NCBI RefSeq assembly: GCF_000621565.1
Contig: NZ_KK211305.1
Coordinates: 153,843 to 217,842, forward strand
Direction of reading: 5' to 3'
DNA length: 64,000 bases
Origin: Butyrivibrio sp. LB2008
Lineage (GTDB): Bacteria > Bacillota > Clostridia > Lachnospirales > Lachnospiraceae
The position numbers and the translations under genes were made by a program. Positions 10,006 through 19,052 of this stretch are shown here, piece after piece. How positions within the stretch are numbered: the stretch's first letter is position 1; each line of letters opens with the position of its first letter. The notes under the pieces are model-generated. The model was not told where the DNA came from. It was given only the letters and a program-made list of their open reading frames with translations, and ran no database searches.

Positions 10006-11103
10006 ATGACTATATTAATTTTGGCAAACTATGCGAACGGTCTTTTCCTGTTCAGGAAAGAACTGGTGGAGTCCTTTATGAAAGCGGGACACAGGGTTAT
10101 AGTCTCTGTTCCGTTTGATGAGAATGTGCACAAGCTTCGCGATATGAATGTGGAACTTGTGGATACTCATCTTGAAAGACACGGGATGAATCCGTTAAAA
10201 GACATTAAGCTGTTTGCAAGTTACATTAAAATAATGAAAAAGACACGGCCCGATGCTGTTCTTACATACACGATAAAGCCAAATATCTATGGAGCATCGG
10301 CTGCCAAGTTTTTGAGAATTCCGTATATCTGTAACGTCACGGGACTTGGAACCGCGATTGAAGGCGGAGGAATGCTCAGCAAGGTTCTTGTGAAGATGTA
10401 TTCATTTTCAATGAATCGGGCAAAAAAGGTCTTTTTCCAAAATGAGAGAAATCTCGAATTTATGAAGAAGATGGGAGTTGCTACAAAAAATGCAGCTCTT
10501 TTGCCGGGATCGGGAGTAAATCTGACGGAGCACCCCTTCAGGGAATATCCTGCGGAAGAAGGCGGAATACACTTCCTTGCGGTTATAAGGATAATGAGGG
10601 ATAAAGGAATCGGAGAATATCTGGAGGCGGCAGAGATGATAGCTTCCGAGGATAGAAATGTCTTTTTTGACCTTGTCGGTGAGTATGAAGAGGACGAGAG
10701 AGAAAAGTATGAATCCAAGATTCTTGACCTTGAAAAAAGAGGGATCATCAAATATCACGGGCATCTCGACAGCGTAGAACCTGTCATGGCACAAAGCCAT
10801 GTGATCGTGCATCCTTCCTATCATGAGGGACTTTCAAATGTACTTCTTGAAGCGGGAGCGTGCGGAAGACCTGTCCTTGCAACCGATGTGAACGGATGCA
10901 AAGAAACTTTTGAAGAGGGTGTTACGGGAATCGGATTTAAACCCGGAGATTCAAAAGCGCTTGCGGATGCAATACGCAAGATACTGGCTCTTTCAGAAAA
11001 TGACCGAAAAGAAATGGGACGGAAAGCCAGATCTTTTATTGAGAAAAATTATGACAGAAAAATTGTCATTTCAACTTATGAACAAACGCTTGCCGATTTG
11101 TAA
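10006..11103 (+). CDS. Glycosyltransferase family 4, PglA/CapM-like
   Basis: This is a 365-residue GT-B fold transferase. The N-terminus ILILANYANGLFLFRKELVES and the donor-binding part SYHEGLSNVLLEAGACGRPVLATDV, with the E-x7-E pattern, are those of GT4 enzymes that add the second sugar to bacillosamine-type lipid carriers. The gene starts three bases after the ATP-grasp stop and closes the first transcriptional group; a promoter-like sequence lies just behind its stop. A role in adding sugar two is a good guess from position next to pglC; the donor is unknown. Confidence 0.87.
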   Translation: MTILILANYANGLFLFRKELVESFMKAGHRVIVSVPFDENVHKLRDMNVELVDTHLERHGMNPLKDIKLFASYIKIMKKTRPDAVLTYTIKPNIYGASAAKFLRIPYICNVTGLGTAIEGGGMLSKVLVKMYSFSMNRAKKVFFQNERNLEFMKKMGVATKNAALLPGSGVNLTEHPFREYPAEEGGIHFLAVIRIMRDKGIGEYLEAAEMIASEDRNVFFDLVGEYEEDEREKYESKILDLEKRGIIKYHGHLDSVEPVMAQSHVIVHPSYHEGLSNVLLEAGACGRPVLATDVNGCKETFEEGVTGIGFKPGDSKALADAIRKILALSENDRKEMGRKARSFIEKNYDRKIVISTYEQTLADL

Positions 11104-11113
11104 AAACAGGACT

Positions 11114-11143
11114 TTTACAGAAGTTTGACATGCGTAGTATAAT
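11114..11143 (+). promoter_or_regulatory. Sigma-A type promoter before tviB-like gene
   Basis: TTTACA (11114-11119), an 18-base gap, then a perfect TATAAT (11138-11143). It lies in the 103-base gap between the GT4 gene and the nucleotide-sugar dehydrogenase, 63 bases before that start. It would give the uronic-acid part of the locus an internal promoter. Confidence 0.6.
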
Positions 11144-11206
11144 AGATAATTATTAAATAACTTTAATTTGATAACATTGAAATGTTAAAAAGTTTGGAGG
11201 ATTCAA

Positions 11207-12523
11207 ATGAGTTTGTTTGAAAAACTTCTCGCCGGAGAAGAAAAACTGTCATTGGTTGGACTTGGTTATGTAGGCATGCCTATCGCTGTGGCTTATGCCA
11301 AGAAGATAAAAGTAGTGGGATATGATTTTAACGCAGCTAAGGTTGAGCTTTACAAGAAGGGCGTTGATCCTACAAGAGAAGTGGGCGATGAGGCCATTAA
11401 GAATACAAGCGTTGAGTTTACCGCAGATCCTGAGAAACTTCGTGAATGTAAATTCCACGTTGTTGCTGTTCCCACACCTGTAAATGACGACCATACACCC
11501 GATCTTTCACCTGTTGAGGGTGCCAGCCACACACTCGGTAAGTATCTTACAAAGGGAAGTATCGTAGTATACGAGTCAACCGTATATCCCGGAGTAACAG
11601 AGGATATCTGTGTTCCTATTCTTGAGCAGGAGTCCGGACTTAAGTGCGGTGTTGATTTCAAAGTCGGATATTCACCTGAGCGTATAAATCCCGGTGATAA
11701 GGTTCACAGACTTGATACCATTACAAAGATTGTTTCAGGTATGGATGAAGAAACTCTTGAGGAAGTTGCAAACGTATACAGTCTTGTTGCACTTGCAGGA
11801 GTTTACAGAGCACAGTCTATCAAGGTTGCCGAGGCCGCAAAGGTTATTGAGAACAGCCAGAGAGATATCAATATAGCATTTATGAACGAGCTTTCCATGA
11901 TCTTCCACAAGATGGATATCGATACAAAGAGCGTTCTTGAGGCTGCCGGAACAAAGTGGAATTTCCTTAAATTCTTCCCCGGTCTTGTAGGTGGTCACTG
12001 CATCGGTGTTGACCCTTACTACCTCACATATAAGGCAGAAGAACTCGGATATCATTCACAGATCATTCTTTCGGGAAGAAGAATCAATGATGATATGGGT
12101 AAATATATTGCGGAGTCATGCGTAAAGAATCTTATTGCAAATGACATAGCTGTTAAGAATGCAAAGGTTGCAATCCTTGGATTCACATTCAAGGAGAACT
12201 GCCCCGATACACGTAACACCAAGATCATCGACATTTACAACGAGCTTGGTGAGTACGGAATCACTCCCGTAGTTGTAGATCCTCAGGCTGACGCCGATGA
12301 GGCTAAGAGACTTTACGGTATCGACTTCGATACAATGGATGCCGTTAAGGATATGGATGCCGTTATCGTAGCTGTTGCTCACAAGGAATTCGAGAGCTAC
12401 AAGCCTGCAGATATCGCAAAATTCTTCAACGCAAAGCATAAGACAAAGGTGTTCATGGATCTTAAGGGAATCTACAACCTTGACGATTACAAGGCTCCGG
12501 AGTTTGATTATTGGAGGCTTTGA
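11207..12523 (+). CDS. tviB: Nucleotide sugar dehydrogenase, TviB/WbpA-like (UDP-HexNAc 6-dehydrogenase)
   Basis: The 438-residue enzyme has the NAD-binding start VGLGYVGMPIAVAYAKK, the central segment YESTVYPGVTED, and GGHCIGVDPYYLTYKAEELG, where the Cys (about residue 265) is the catalytic thiol of UDP-sugar dehydrogenases. The full domain set is present at normal length. Family members oxidise UDP-GlcNAc or UDP-ManNAc twice to the uronic acid. The next enzyme gene is a TviC/WbpP-like epimerase, and this pair usually yields UDP-GalNAcA from UDP-GlcNAc. It has a strong TGGAGGA ribosome site. The substrate is inferred from the pairing. Confidence 0.9.
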   Translation: MSLFEKLLAGEEKLSLVGLGYVGMPIAVAYAKKIKVVGYDFNAAKVELYKKGVDPTREVGDEAIKNTSVEFTADPEKLRECKFHVVAVPTPVNDDHTPDLSPVEGASHTLGKYLTKGSIVVYESTVYPGVTEDICVPILEQESGLKCGVDFKVGYSPERINPGDKVHRLDTITKIVSGMDEETLEEVANVYSLVALAGVYRAQSIKVAEAAKVIENSQRDINIAFMNELSMIFHKMDIDTKSVLEAAGTKWNFLKFFPGLVGGHCIGVDPYYLTYKAEELGYHSQIILSGRRINDDMGKYIAESCVKNLIANDIAVKNAKVAILGFTFKENCPDTRNTKIIDIYNELGEYGITPVVVDPQADADEAKRLYGIDFDTMDAVKDMDAVIVAVAHKEFESYKPADIAKFFNAKHKTKVFMDLKGIYNLDDYKAPEFDYWRL

Positions 12524-12592
12524 GCACTTAGCGAGGTTCTTGCGAGCTTAGTGCGAAAGCCGTTCCGGCGAGCGAAGCGAGAGCGGAACCTC
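12524..12592 (+). promoter_or_regulatory. Overlapping inverted repeats in leader of epimerase gene
   Basis: Three pairings can be drawn in this gap: GCACTTAGC (12524-12532) with GCTTAGTGC (12546-12554, one mismatch), GTTCCG (12562-12567) with CGGAAC (12584-12589), and the longer-range GAGGTTC (12533-12539) with GAACCTC (12586-12592). The last competes with the other two. There is no U-run, so it is not a simple terminator; it could be a processing site or a translation-control leader. Low certainty. Confidence 0.4.
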
Positions 12593-12629
12593 CTTATTAT
12601 TTAAATTTGAGATTGGTGGTAATAAATCA

Positions 12630-13604
12630 ATGGGTTTTAAAGAACTTAAATTTGACGAAGATAGTTTATTCCTGGTAACCGGCGGAGCAGGTTTCATCGG
12701 TTCCAACATTTGTGAGGCCCTTCTTGATATGGGCTACAAGGTAAGATGCCTTGATAACCTTTCAACAGGACATATCGAGAACATTCAGCCTTTAATGGAA
12801 AATAAGAATTTCACCTTTATCGAGGACGATATCAGAGACCTTGATGCTTGTATGAAAGCAACAGAAGGTGTTACATATGTTTTGAACGAAGCTGCATGGG
12901 GAAGTGTTCCCAGAAGCATCGAGATGCCTCTTCTCTATGAGGAGATCAATATCAGAGGAACACTCAACATGATGGAGGCATCAAGACAGAACGGAGTTAA
13001 GAAGTTTGTATATGCTTCAAGCTCATCTGTTTACGGAGATTCAACAGTTCTTCCCAAGAAAGAAGGACAGGAAGGAAATGTTCTTTCTCCTTACGCACTT
13101 ACAAAGAAAGTTGATGAAGAGTACGGAAAGCTCTATAAGAAACTTTACGGACTCGATACTTACGGACTTCGTTATTTCAACGTATTCGGAAGAAGACAGG
13201 ATCCCAATGGTGCATATGCTGCGGTTATTCCAAAGTTCCTTAAGCAGCTTATGAACGGCGAGACTCCTACTATCAACGGTGACGGAAAGCAGTCACGTGA
13301 CTTTACTTATGTTGATAACGTAATTGAAGGTAACTTGAGAGCTTGCCTCGCATCATCTGATGCAGCCGGAGAAGCATACAATATCGGAGCAGGCGGAAGA
13401 GAGTTTCTTATCGATGTATATCATCATCTTACAGATGCACTCGGACTTGATGTAGAGCCTATCTACGGACCTGCAAGAAAAGGCGATATCAGAGATTCAA
13501 ACGCCGATATCACAAAGGCAAGAGAGAATCTTGGATACGATCCTTCTTATGATTTCAAAGCAGGTATAGAACTTGCAATTAACTGGTACAAAGAGAATCT
13601 ATGA
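12630..13604 (+). CDS. tviC: NAD-dependent UDP-HexNAc(A) 4-epimerase, TviC/WbpP-like
   Basis: This is a 324-residue extended short-chain dehydrogenase. It shows VTGGAGFIGSNICEALL for cofactor binding, ASSSSVYG, and the catalytic YALTK with Tyr about 155 and Lys about 159. The end DSNADITKARENLGYDPSYD is typical of UDP-sugar 4-epimerases. Placed directly after the dehydrogenase, it most likely interconverts UDP-GlcNAcA and UDP-GalNAcA. Its stop overlaps the next start by four bases (ATGA), so the deacetylase-like gene is co-translated. Confidence 0.88.
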   Translation: MGFKELKFDEDSLFLVTGGAGFIGSNICEALLDMGYKVRCLDNLSTGHIENIQPLMENKNFTFIEDDIRDLDACMKATEGVTYVLNEAAWGSVPRSIEMPLLYEEINIRGTLNMMEASRQNGVKKFVYASSSSVYGDSTVLPKKEGQEGNVLSPYALTKKVDEEYGKLYKKLYGLDTYGLRYFNVFGRRQDPNGAYAAVIPKFLKQLMNGETPTINGDGKQSRDFTYVDNVIEGNLRACLASSDAAGEAYNIGAGGREFLIDVYHHLTDALGLDVEPIYGPARKGDIRDSNADITKARENLGYDPSYDFKAGIELAINWYKENL

Positions 13605-14350
13605 AAATAGCGATACGAATGGATGATATAACTCCGGCAATGGATCTGGAGAAATTTGACAGATTTAAAGCAATTCTCGATAAGCACGGCATCAAGCCGC
13701 TTATCGGGGTTGTTCCCGAATGCAAGGATGAAAAGCTCAATCTCTCTGAACCTATCGAGGACTTTTGGAAGTTTGTAAAAGAGCTTCAGAAGAGCGGCTG
13801 GATTATTGCAATGCACGGTTTTAACCACGTCTATACGACCAAGGAAGCCGGAGTATTTCCCATCGGAGGAAAATCGGAGTTTGCAGGCCTTTCCTATGAC
13901 AGGCAGGATGATATGCTGAGAATGGGAAAGCGCATCATGAGGGAAAATGATATATTGACTGATATTTTCATGGCACCCTCACATTCATTTGACAGAAATA
14001 CAATCAAAGCTCTTAAGAAAAACGGTTTTTCCAAGATCACGGATGGCTTTGGACGAGCACCGTATAAGAGATCGGGACTTATTTTTTACCCGCTTTCTCC
14101 CAAGAGATCGGGGACACTCTCGGATAAGAGAGACGGAATAGCCACCTTTGTATATCATACGAATACAATGGATGAGAAAGAGTTTGAGGATTTTGAAAAA
14201 CTTTTGGATAATGCACAGGTTGTGTCATTTTCCGAATTGATGGACATGGAAGCTACAGAGCAGGGGATACTCGGTTACATTTTCGAGTATATTTTAGCTA
14301 AGGCCAAATACACTATTGTTAATCTGAGAAAAAACAGAAACATAAAGTGA
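13601..14350 (+). CDS. DUF2334-like polysaccharide deacetylase
   Basis: This 249-residue soluble protein begins MKIAIRMDDITPAM, with the Asp pair of the NodB-homology fold, followed by AMHGFNHVY, which supplies metal-binding His residues, and MAPSHSFDRNTIKAL. There is no signal peptide, so it acts in the cytoplasm. It may remove N-acetyl groups from a nucleotide- or lipid-linked amino sugar, freeing an amine for another acyl group. That fits the number of acylation genes in this locus but is inference. Start overlaps the epimerase stop. Confidence 0.75.
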   Translation: MKIAIRMDDITPAMDLEKFDRFKAILDKHGIKPLIGVVPECKDEKLNLSEPIEDFWKFVKELQKSGWIIAMHGFNHVYTTKEAGVFPIGGKSEFAGLSYDRQDDMLRMGKRIMRENDILTDIFMAPSHSFDRNTIKALKKNGFSKITDGFGRAPYKRSGLIFYPLSPKRSGTLSDKRDGIATFVYHTNTMDEKEFEDFEKLLDNAQVVSFSELMDMEATEQGILGYIFEYILAKAKYTIVNLRKNRNIK

Positions 14351-14356
14351 GGAGTT

Positions 14357-15799
14357 ATGGAAGATAACTATGGACAGATAAGAGTCTTACACGTTTTAGG
14401 GGGGCTTGGAGTAGGCGGAGCTGAATGTCGCATAATGGATCTATATCGTAATATGAATAGGGACAGGGTACAGTTTGATTTTCTTGTCCATTATTCGCCT
14501 GAAAAAACAGGGAAAAAGAGTCCGACTTCTGATGAACTGATGGCAGTTCGAGAGCCGGACTATTTTGATAATACGGTATATACATTGGGCGGTCGTATTT
14601 TTTGCATTCCCAAATTTGTGGGAACAAATATGATTGATTATAAAGCTGCGATAAAGCGGTTTTTTAAAGAACACCGGGATGAGTGGAAGATCGTGCAGGG
14701 GCACATGACAAGTACTGCGGCTATATACCTTCCTATCGCAAAAAAGGCGGGAATCCCAATATGCGTTGCGCATGCAAGAAGTGCGGGCGTTGATAAGGGT
14801 GTAAAAGGAATTGCGACTAATTTTTTGAGGACGCCGCTTCGCAAAGGCGGACTGACGGACTTTAATTTTGCCTGTTCAAAAGAGGCCGGAATAGCGGTTT
14901 TTGGAAATACACTGATGGAACAGGGCAAGGTAAAGATAATTCCCAATGCCGTCGATTTGAGGAATTTTGCCTATAACGAGGAAAAAAGAGAGAAGATCAG
15001 GAAAGAACTTGGTGTTTCAAACGCACTTGTAATCGGGCATGTCGGGAGTTTCAGATATGCCAAGAATCACGAGTTTTTGATCCAGGTATTTTCTAATGTA
15101 TGCAAGATGCTTGAAAGCGACAATGAGCACAGATACAGTATGCTCCACGGAATAAGGATCAAGCTCCTTATGCTTGGAATGGGGCCTCGCATGGATGAGA
15201 TGAAAGATCTTGCGGAAAAACTTCACGTATATGACAAATGTATTTTTGCGGGAAACAAGAGCAATGCTGCCGATTACTATCAGGCAATGGATTATTTCTG
15301 CTTCCCTTCAAGATATGAGGGACTTCCCGGAAGTGTGATCGAAGCTCAGGCAGCAGGACTTCAGTGTCTTGTGTCCGATTCGGTAACGCATGAAGTTGAT
15401 GTGACTGAACTTGTATCCATGATGGATATCAATTTAAGTCCCAAGGACTGGGCAAAAAAGATTTTGGACGACCTTGTATTTGCGGAGAATGACAACACAG
15501 ACATACTGTCGGAAGAGATAAAACTCAATAAGACCGTTACGGCAATCGCCGGAGAGAGAAGAGAGAGCGTTTTTGAAACGGAGGATACTCCCGATTTCGA
15601 TCTTCTTGATAAAGATACGGGATTTGAGACTCTCAATGTTCCCGATAAAGGTGCAAACATTAAGAAAGATGCCGAGTATTCCATAGGAGACAGGGAAGGA
15701 TCGTCTGAATATATTTTGAATAAATTGAGAAATGCCGGATTTGACGTAAAAGTCCAGGCAAAACTCATGGAGTACTTCTACGAAAGAGGACATTTTTAA
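14357..15799 (+). CDS. Glycosyltransferase family 4 with long C-terminal extension
   Basis: The first 380 residues are a GT4 enzyme: HVLGGLGVGGAECRIMDLYRN at the acceptor side and PSRYEGLPGSVIEAQAAGLQ at the donor side. The last 95 or so residues (about 385-480) are an acidic, low-hydrophobic extension not seen in its neighbours. It ends in a helix-like stretch EYILNKLRNAGFDVK. The extension may be a protein-contact domain; no function can be given from sequence. The stop codon shares one base with the next start, so the two GT4 genes are coupled. Confidence 0.82.
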   Translation: MEDNYGQIRVLHVLGGLGVGGAECRIMDLYRNMNRDRVQFDFLVHYSPEKTGKKSPTSDELMAVREPDYFDNTVYTLGGRIFCIPKFVGTNMIDYKAAIKRFFKEHRDEWKIVQGHMTSTAAIYLPIAKKAGIPICVAHARSAGVDKGVKGIATNFLRTPLRKGGLTDFNFACSKEAGIAVFGNTLMEQGKVKIIPNAVDLRNFAYNEEKREKIRKELGVSNALVIGHVGSFRYAKNHEFLIQVFSNVCKMLESDNEHRYSMLHGIRIKLLMLGMGPRMDEMKDLAEKLHVYDKCIFAGNKSNAADYYQAMDYFCFPSRYEGLPGSVIEAQAAGLQCLVSDSVTHEVDVTELVSMMDINLSPKDWAKKILDDLVFAENDNTDILSEEIKLNKTVTAIAGERRESVFETEDTPDFDLLDKDTGFETLNVPDKGANIKKDAEYSIGDREGSSEYILNKLRNAGFDVKVQAKLMEYFYERGHF

Positions 15800-16998
15800 T
15801 GGCAAATAACAAAAAGAATCTCATGCTCATGGTTCCCATGCTTCACCAGGGCGGCTTTGAGCGTGTCTGCATAAAAACAGCAAGACTTATGCAGGATTAT
15901 TACAACGTATACATACTTATCTTCAGTTCCAAGGACATTAACTTTGATATTACGGGGCTTGAAGTTATCGATATTGACGTGCCGGCTAGGAAAGGCATCG
16001 TAAATAAAGTATTCAATGTAATAAAGAGAGTTATAAAGACAAGAAAGATAAAGAAAGACCTTGGAATCGATATCGCATACAGCTTTGGAAGTTCGTCAAA
16101 CTACGTAAATGTTCTTTCCAAGGGAAAAGAAAAGGTTCTCACGGGACTTCGTTGTCAGACAGACATGGAGAATCCCAAGAATATAAAGATGTTCTGCAAA
16201 GGATCTGATCAGGTTCTTTCATGTTCAAAAGAAATCGTAAGACAGCTCCTTCGCGACTTTGATTACAACAGGAGCACCTATATCTACAATCCGCTTGATG
16301 TTGAGGATGTAAGGGCAAAGGGCAATGAGAAGAGTGACGATATGCCTTTTGCGGGCGAAGATGTAAAGATCATATCCTGCATGGGACGAAATGACTATAT
16401 CAAAGGAATCTGGCATCTCGTAAAGGCGTTTTCAATTGTTTATAAGAAACATCCCGAGGCGAGACTTGTTGTACTTGGTGCGGGAAACTGGTCGGGATAT
16501 GAGACTCTCTCCGAACAGCTTGGAATCAAGGGAAAAGCTTCTTTTCCCGGAGTAAAAAAGAATCCGTTTACTTACGTGGCGGCTTCCGACATCTATGTGT
16601 GCAGCTCAAACCACGAGGGATTTCCCAATGCCGTTCTTGAAGCTATGGCGCTCGGAAAACCTGTTATTTCCGCAGACTGTAAGACGGGCCCGAGAGAGAT
16701 TCTTTTGAGCGAGAGTGAATACGATAAACTTATCGAAGAGATACCAAACGGAGACAGCACAAAAGAAGCTATAGAGGGAACTTACGGAATTATTATTCCG
16801 GACCTCGGCGAAAATGTGGATATGGATCCGAATAACATAACAGAGGGTGAGAAGCTTCTTGCGGAAAAAATAATCAGTCTCCTCGATGATGAGGAAAAAG
16901 CTTTAAAGTACGCAGAGAAGGCTTATGAGAGAGCGATGTTCTACGCACCCGAAAAATATAAAGAAAGTATACATGAGATTTTTAAGAGGTATGAATAA
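15799..16998 (+). CDS. Glycosyltransferase family 4
   Basis: This 399-residue GT-B enzyme has a typical N-terminus (MVPMLHQGGFERVCIKTARL) and the nucleotide-sugar site SSNHEGFPNAVLEAMALGKPVI followed by the TGPREIL turn that is common in cytoplasmic GT4 enzymes of capsule loci. It belongs to the same subfamily as 17936 and 22409, which share a CGGPR-like turn at this place. Starts and stops overlap by one base on both sides, giving a tight run from 14357 to 17933. The donor sugar is unknown. Confidence 0.86.
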   Translation: MANNKKNLMLMVPMLHQGGFERVCIKTARLMQDYYNVYILIFSSKDINFDITGLEVIDIDVPARKGIVNKVFNVIKRVIKTRKIKKDLGIDIAYSFGSSSNYVNVLSKGKEKVLTGLRCQTDMENPKNIKMFCKGSDQVLSCSKEIVRQLLRDFDYNRSTYIYNPLDVEDVRAKGNEKSDDMPFAGEDVKIISCMGRNDYIKGIWHLVKAFSIVYKKHPEARLVVLGAGNWSGYETLSEQLGIKGKASFPGVKKNPFTYVAASDIYVCSSNHEGFPNAVLEAMALGKPVISADCKTGPREILLSESEYDKLIEEIPNGDSTKEAIEGTYGIIIPDLGENVDMDPNNITEGEKLLAEKIISLLDDEEKALKYAEKAYERAMFYAPEKYKESIHEIFKRYE

Positions 16999-17933
16999 TG
17001 CATTATAAAGTTGTAGTCTTCGGAGTAAAAGATACGTCTGAAAATATAATAGATTTTATCGAAAAAGAACTTTGCAAGGTCGATCTTGTAATGACAATTG
17101 CGCCGAAAGTTCTCGAACACAATCAGGTTTCGGGATTTAAGGGGCTTACATTTCTTACTGAAAAGTACGGAATCCCAGTATTCGAAGCAGATAGCTATTT
17201 CCTTAATGATGAAAAGACAAAGAAATTCATTGAGGAGAACACCTTCGATCTCGGAATTGTAATGGGATGGCAGAGACTTATCCCCAAGGAAGTTCTTGAT
17301 GCATTTAAGAGCGGAATATACGGATTCCACGGAAATTGTGGATATCTTCCCTTCGGAAGAGGAAGATCTCCGCTTAACTGGTCGGTTATTCTCGGAGATA
17401 CGAGATTTAATCTCAATTTATTTCGATATGATGAGCATGCGGACAGCCCGAATGTTTTTGCTACAGAGATGTTCCAGATAAACGAGCATGACGATATCAG
17501 AACCGCTCAGTACAAGAATATGATCTGTTCCAAGAATCTCATCAGAAAGCTTGTTACAACATATATGGAAAAAGGTGATATTCCGATTCACACCGATTCA
17601 AAAGATTATGATTCATGGTACAATAAACGTACCGCGAAAGACGGAAAAATCGATTTCAAAGACAGGACCAGAAATATATATAATCTCATAAGGGGCGTTG
17701 CTGCGCCTTTCCCCGGAGCATTTTGCTATGCGGGATCTGAGGATGAGAAGAACAAGGTTACAGTTTGGGAAGCACATCCTTTTGATGAGATGATTGATTT
17801 TTCGGGATTTGCTCCCGGTGAGATTGTGGACATATTCGACGGAAAGCCGATTGTCCGCACGGTTGACGGTTCTATCAGAATAGACAGATATGAGTCTGAA
17901 GCAGAATTAGAAGTAGGAACGGTACTTTTATAA
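16998..17933 (+). CDS. Formyltransferase-like protein (possible sugar N-formyltransferase)
   Basis: The 311-residue protein has the two-domain layout of methionyl-tRNA formyltransferase and ArnA-type sugar formyltransferases: an N-terminal Rossmann part, the motif FHGNCGYLPFGRGRSPLNW, then HADSPN, and a C-terminal domain with IRGVAAPFPGAFC. The His (about 111) and Asp (about 149) of the usual Asn-His-Asp active site are present, but the residue two before His, normally Asn, is Gly; an Asn follows two after the His. The enzyme may formylate a 4-amino sugar, or may have a changed reaction. Its place among sugar-modifying genes makes tRNA formylation unlikely. Confidence 0.75.
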   Translation: MHYKVVVFGVKDTSENIIDFIEKELCKVDLVMTIAPKVLEHNQVSGFKGLTFLTEKYGIPVFEADSYFLNDEKTKKFIEENTFDLGIVMGWQRLIPKEVLDAFKSGIYGFHGNCGYLPFGRGRSPLNWSVILGDTRFNLNLFRYDEHADSPNVFATEMFQINEHDDIRTAQYKNMICSKNLIRKLVTTYMEKGDIPIHTDSKDYDSWYNKRTAKDGKIDFKDRTRNIYNLIRGVAAPFPGAFCYAGSEDEKNKVTVWEAHPFDEMIDFSGFAPGEIVDIFDGKPIVRTVDGSIRIDRYESEAELEVGTVLL

Positions 17934-17935
17934 TT

Positions 17936-19039
17936 ATGAAAACAATAGCATTTCACTTGAACTGCCTTGTACAGGGCGGTGCCGAGCGCGTGGTGTCAAA
18001 CCTCGCCAATCAATTTGCCAAGGAAGGCTATAAAGTATATGTCGCCACCGAGTGGGTGGATGAGAATGAGTTTGCTCTTGATGAGAGAGTCACAAGAGTG
18101 CACGTGGGCCTTCGCGAAGGTGATGAAAAGAAGAACAGGATAGCAAAGTTCTTTTTGCGCGTGAAATATCTCAAAGAATTTGTGAAAAAATATCATCCCG
18201 ACGTGCTCATAGCATTTGCGCAGAGAGCCAATTACAGAGCGCTCATGGCAGCGGGCAAAAGTGACGTGCCTGTCGTAATATCCATAAGGACAGACCCCGT
18301 TGGACATTATGACGCATTTTCTGATAAAGTACAGATAAAGTGGTTGTTCCCGAGGGCAGCAGGTTGTGTATTCCAGACAACCGGGCAGAAAGAATTCTTT
18401 AAGCCATACCTTCAGGATAATTCAGCCATTATATTAAACCCGATCAATCCAAAGTATTTCGGACTAAAGAAGCCTGAGACCAGAGATAAATCCGTTGTGC
18501 ATCACGCAAGGCTTGTAGACTTCAAAAATCAGCCGATGCTCTGCGAAGCTTTTATAAAGGTTCATGAGAAACATCCCGATTATGTTCTTAAGATTTACGG
18601 TCCGGATTCTTTTGACGGGACAAAAGAGATACTTGATAAGATCATCGCGGATAACCACGCGGAAGATTATATACTTCTCATGGGCGGAAGTGATGAACTT
18701 GAAAAAGAGATACCAAAGGGTGCGGTCTATGCATTCTCTTCCGACTGGGAGGGACTTCCCAATTCGCTTCTTGAAGCTATGGCGATGGGAATGCCTTGCG
18801 TAGCTACGGATTGTCCTTGCGGCGGTCCGAGAACCGTTATGAGAGATGGTGAGAACGGACTTCTTGTTCCGATAAAGAATCCCGATGCTCTTGCCGAGGG
18901 TATTTGCAAACTTATCGAGGACAGGGAACTTGCGGAGCGCCTTGGAGATGAGGCGGCCAAGATAGAACAGATCGCCAATTCCGAAGCTGTATTTGTTCAG
19001 TGGAGGGACTATTTGGAGAAAATCATAGAGAATAAATAG
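17936..19039 (+). CDS. Glycosyltransferase family 4
   Basis: This 367-residue GT-B enzyme begins with IAFHLNCLVQGGAERVVSNLA and has a donor site SSDWEGLPNSLLEAMAMGMPCV followed by TDCPCGGPR. The closest relative in the window by eye is 22409, which shares KGGAERV and DCPCGGPR, so these two look like a duplicated pair that may act on related linkages. Only two bases separate it from the formyltransferase stop. A ribosome site AGGAGA for the next gene lies right after its stop. Confidence 0.87.
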   Translation: MKTIAFHLNCLVQGGAERVVSNLANQFAKEGYKVYVATEWVDENEFALDERVTRVHVGLREGDEKKNRIAKFFLRVKYLKEFVKKYHPDVLIAFAQRANYRALMAAGKSDVPVVISIRTDPVGHYDAFSDKVQIKWLFPRAAGCVFQTTGQKEFFKPYLQDNSAIILNPINPKYFGLKKPETRDKSVVHHARLVDFKNQPMLCEAFIKVHEKHPDYVLKIYGPDSFDGTKEILDKIIADNHAEDYILLMGGSDELEKEIPKGAVYAFSSDWEGLPNSLLEAMAMGMPCVATDCPCGGPRTVMRDGENGLLVPIKNPDALAEGICKLIEDRELAERLGDEAAKIEQIANSEAVFVQWRDYLEKIIENK

Positions 19040-19052
19040 GAGATAAGTGAAA

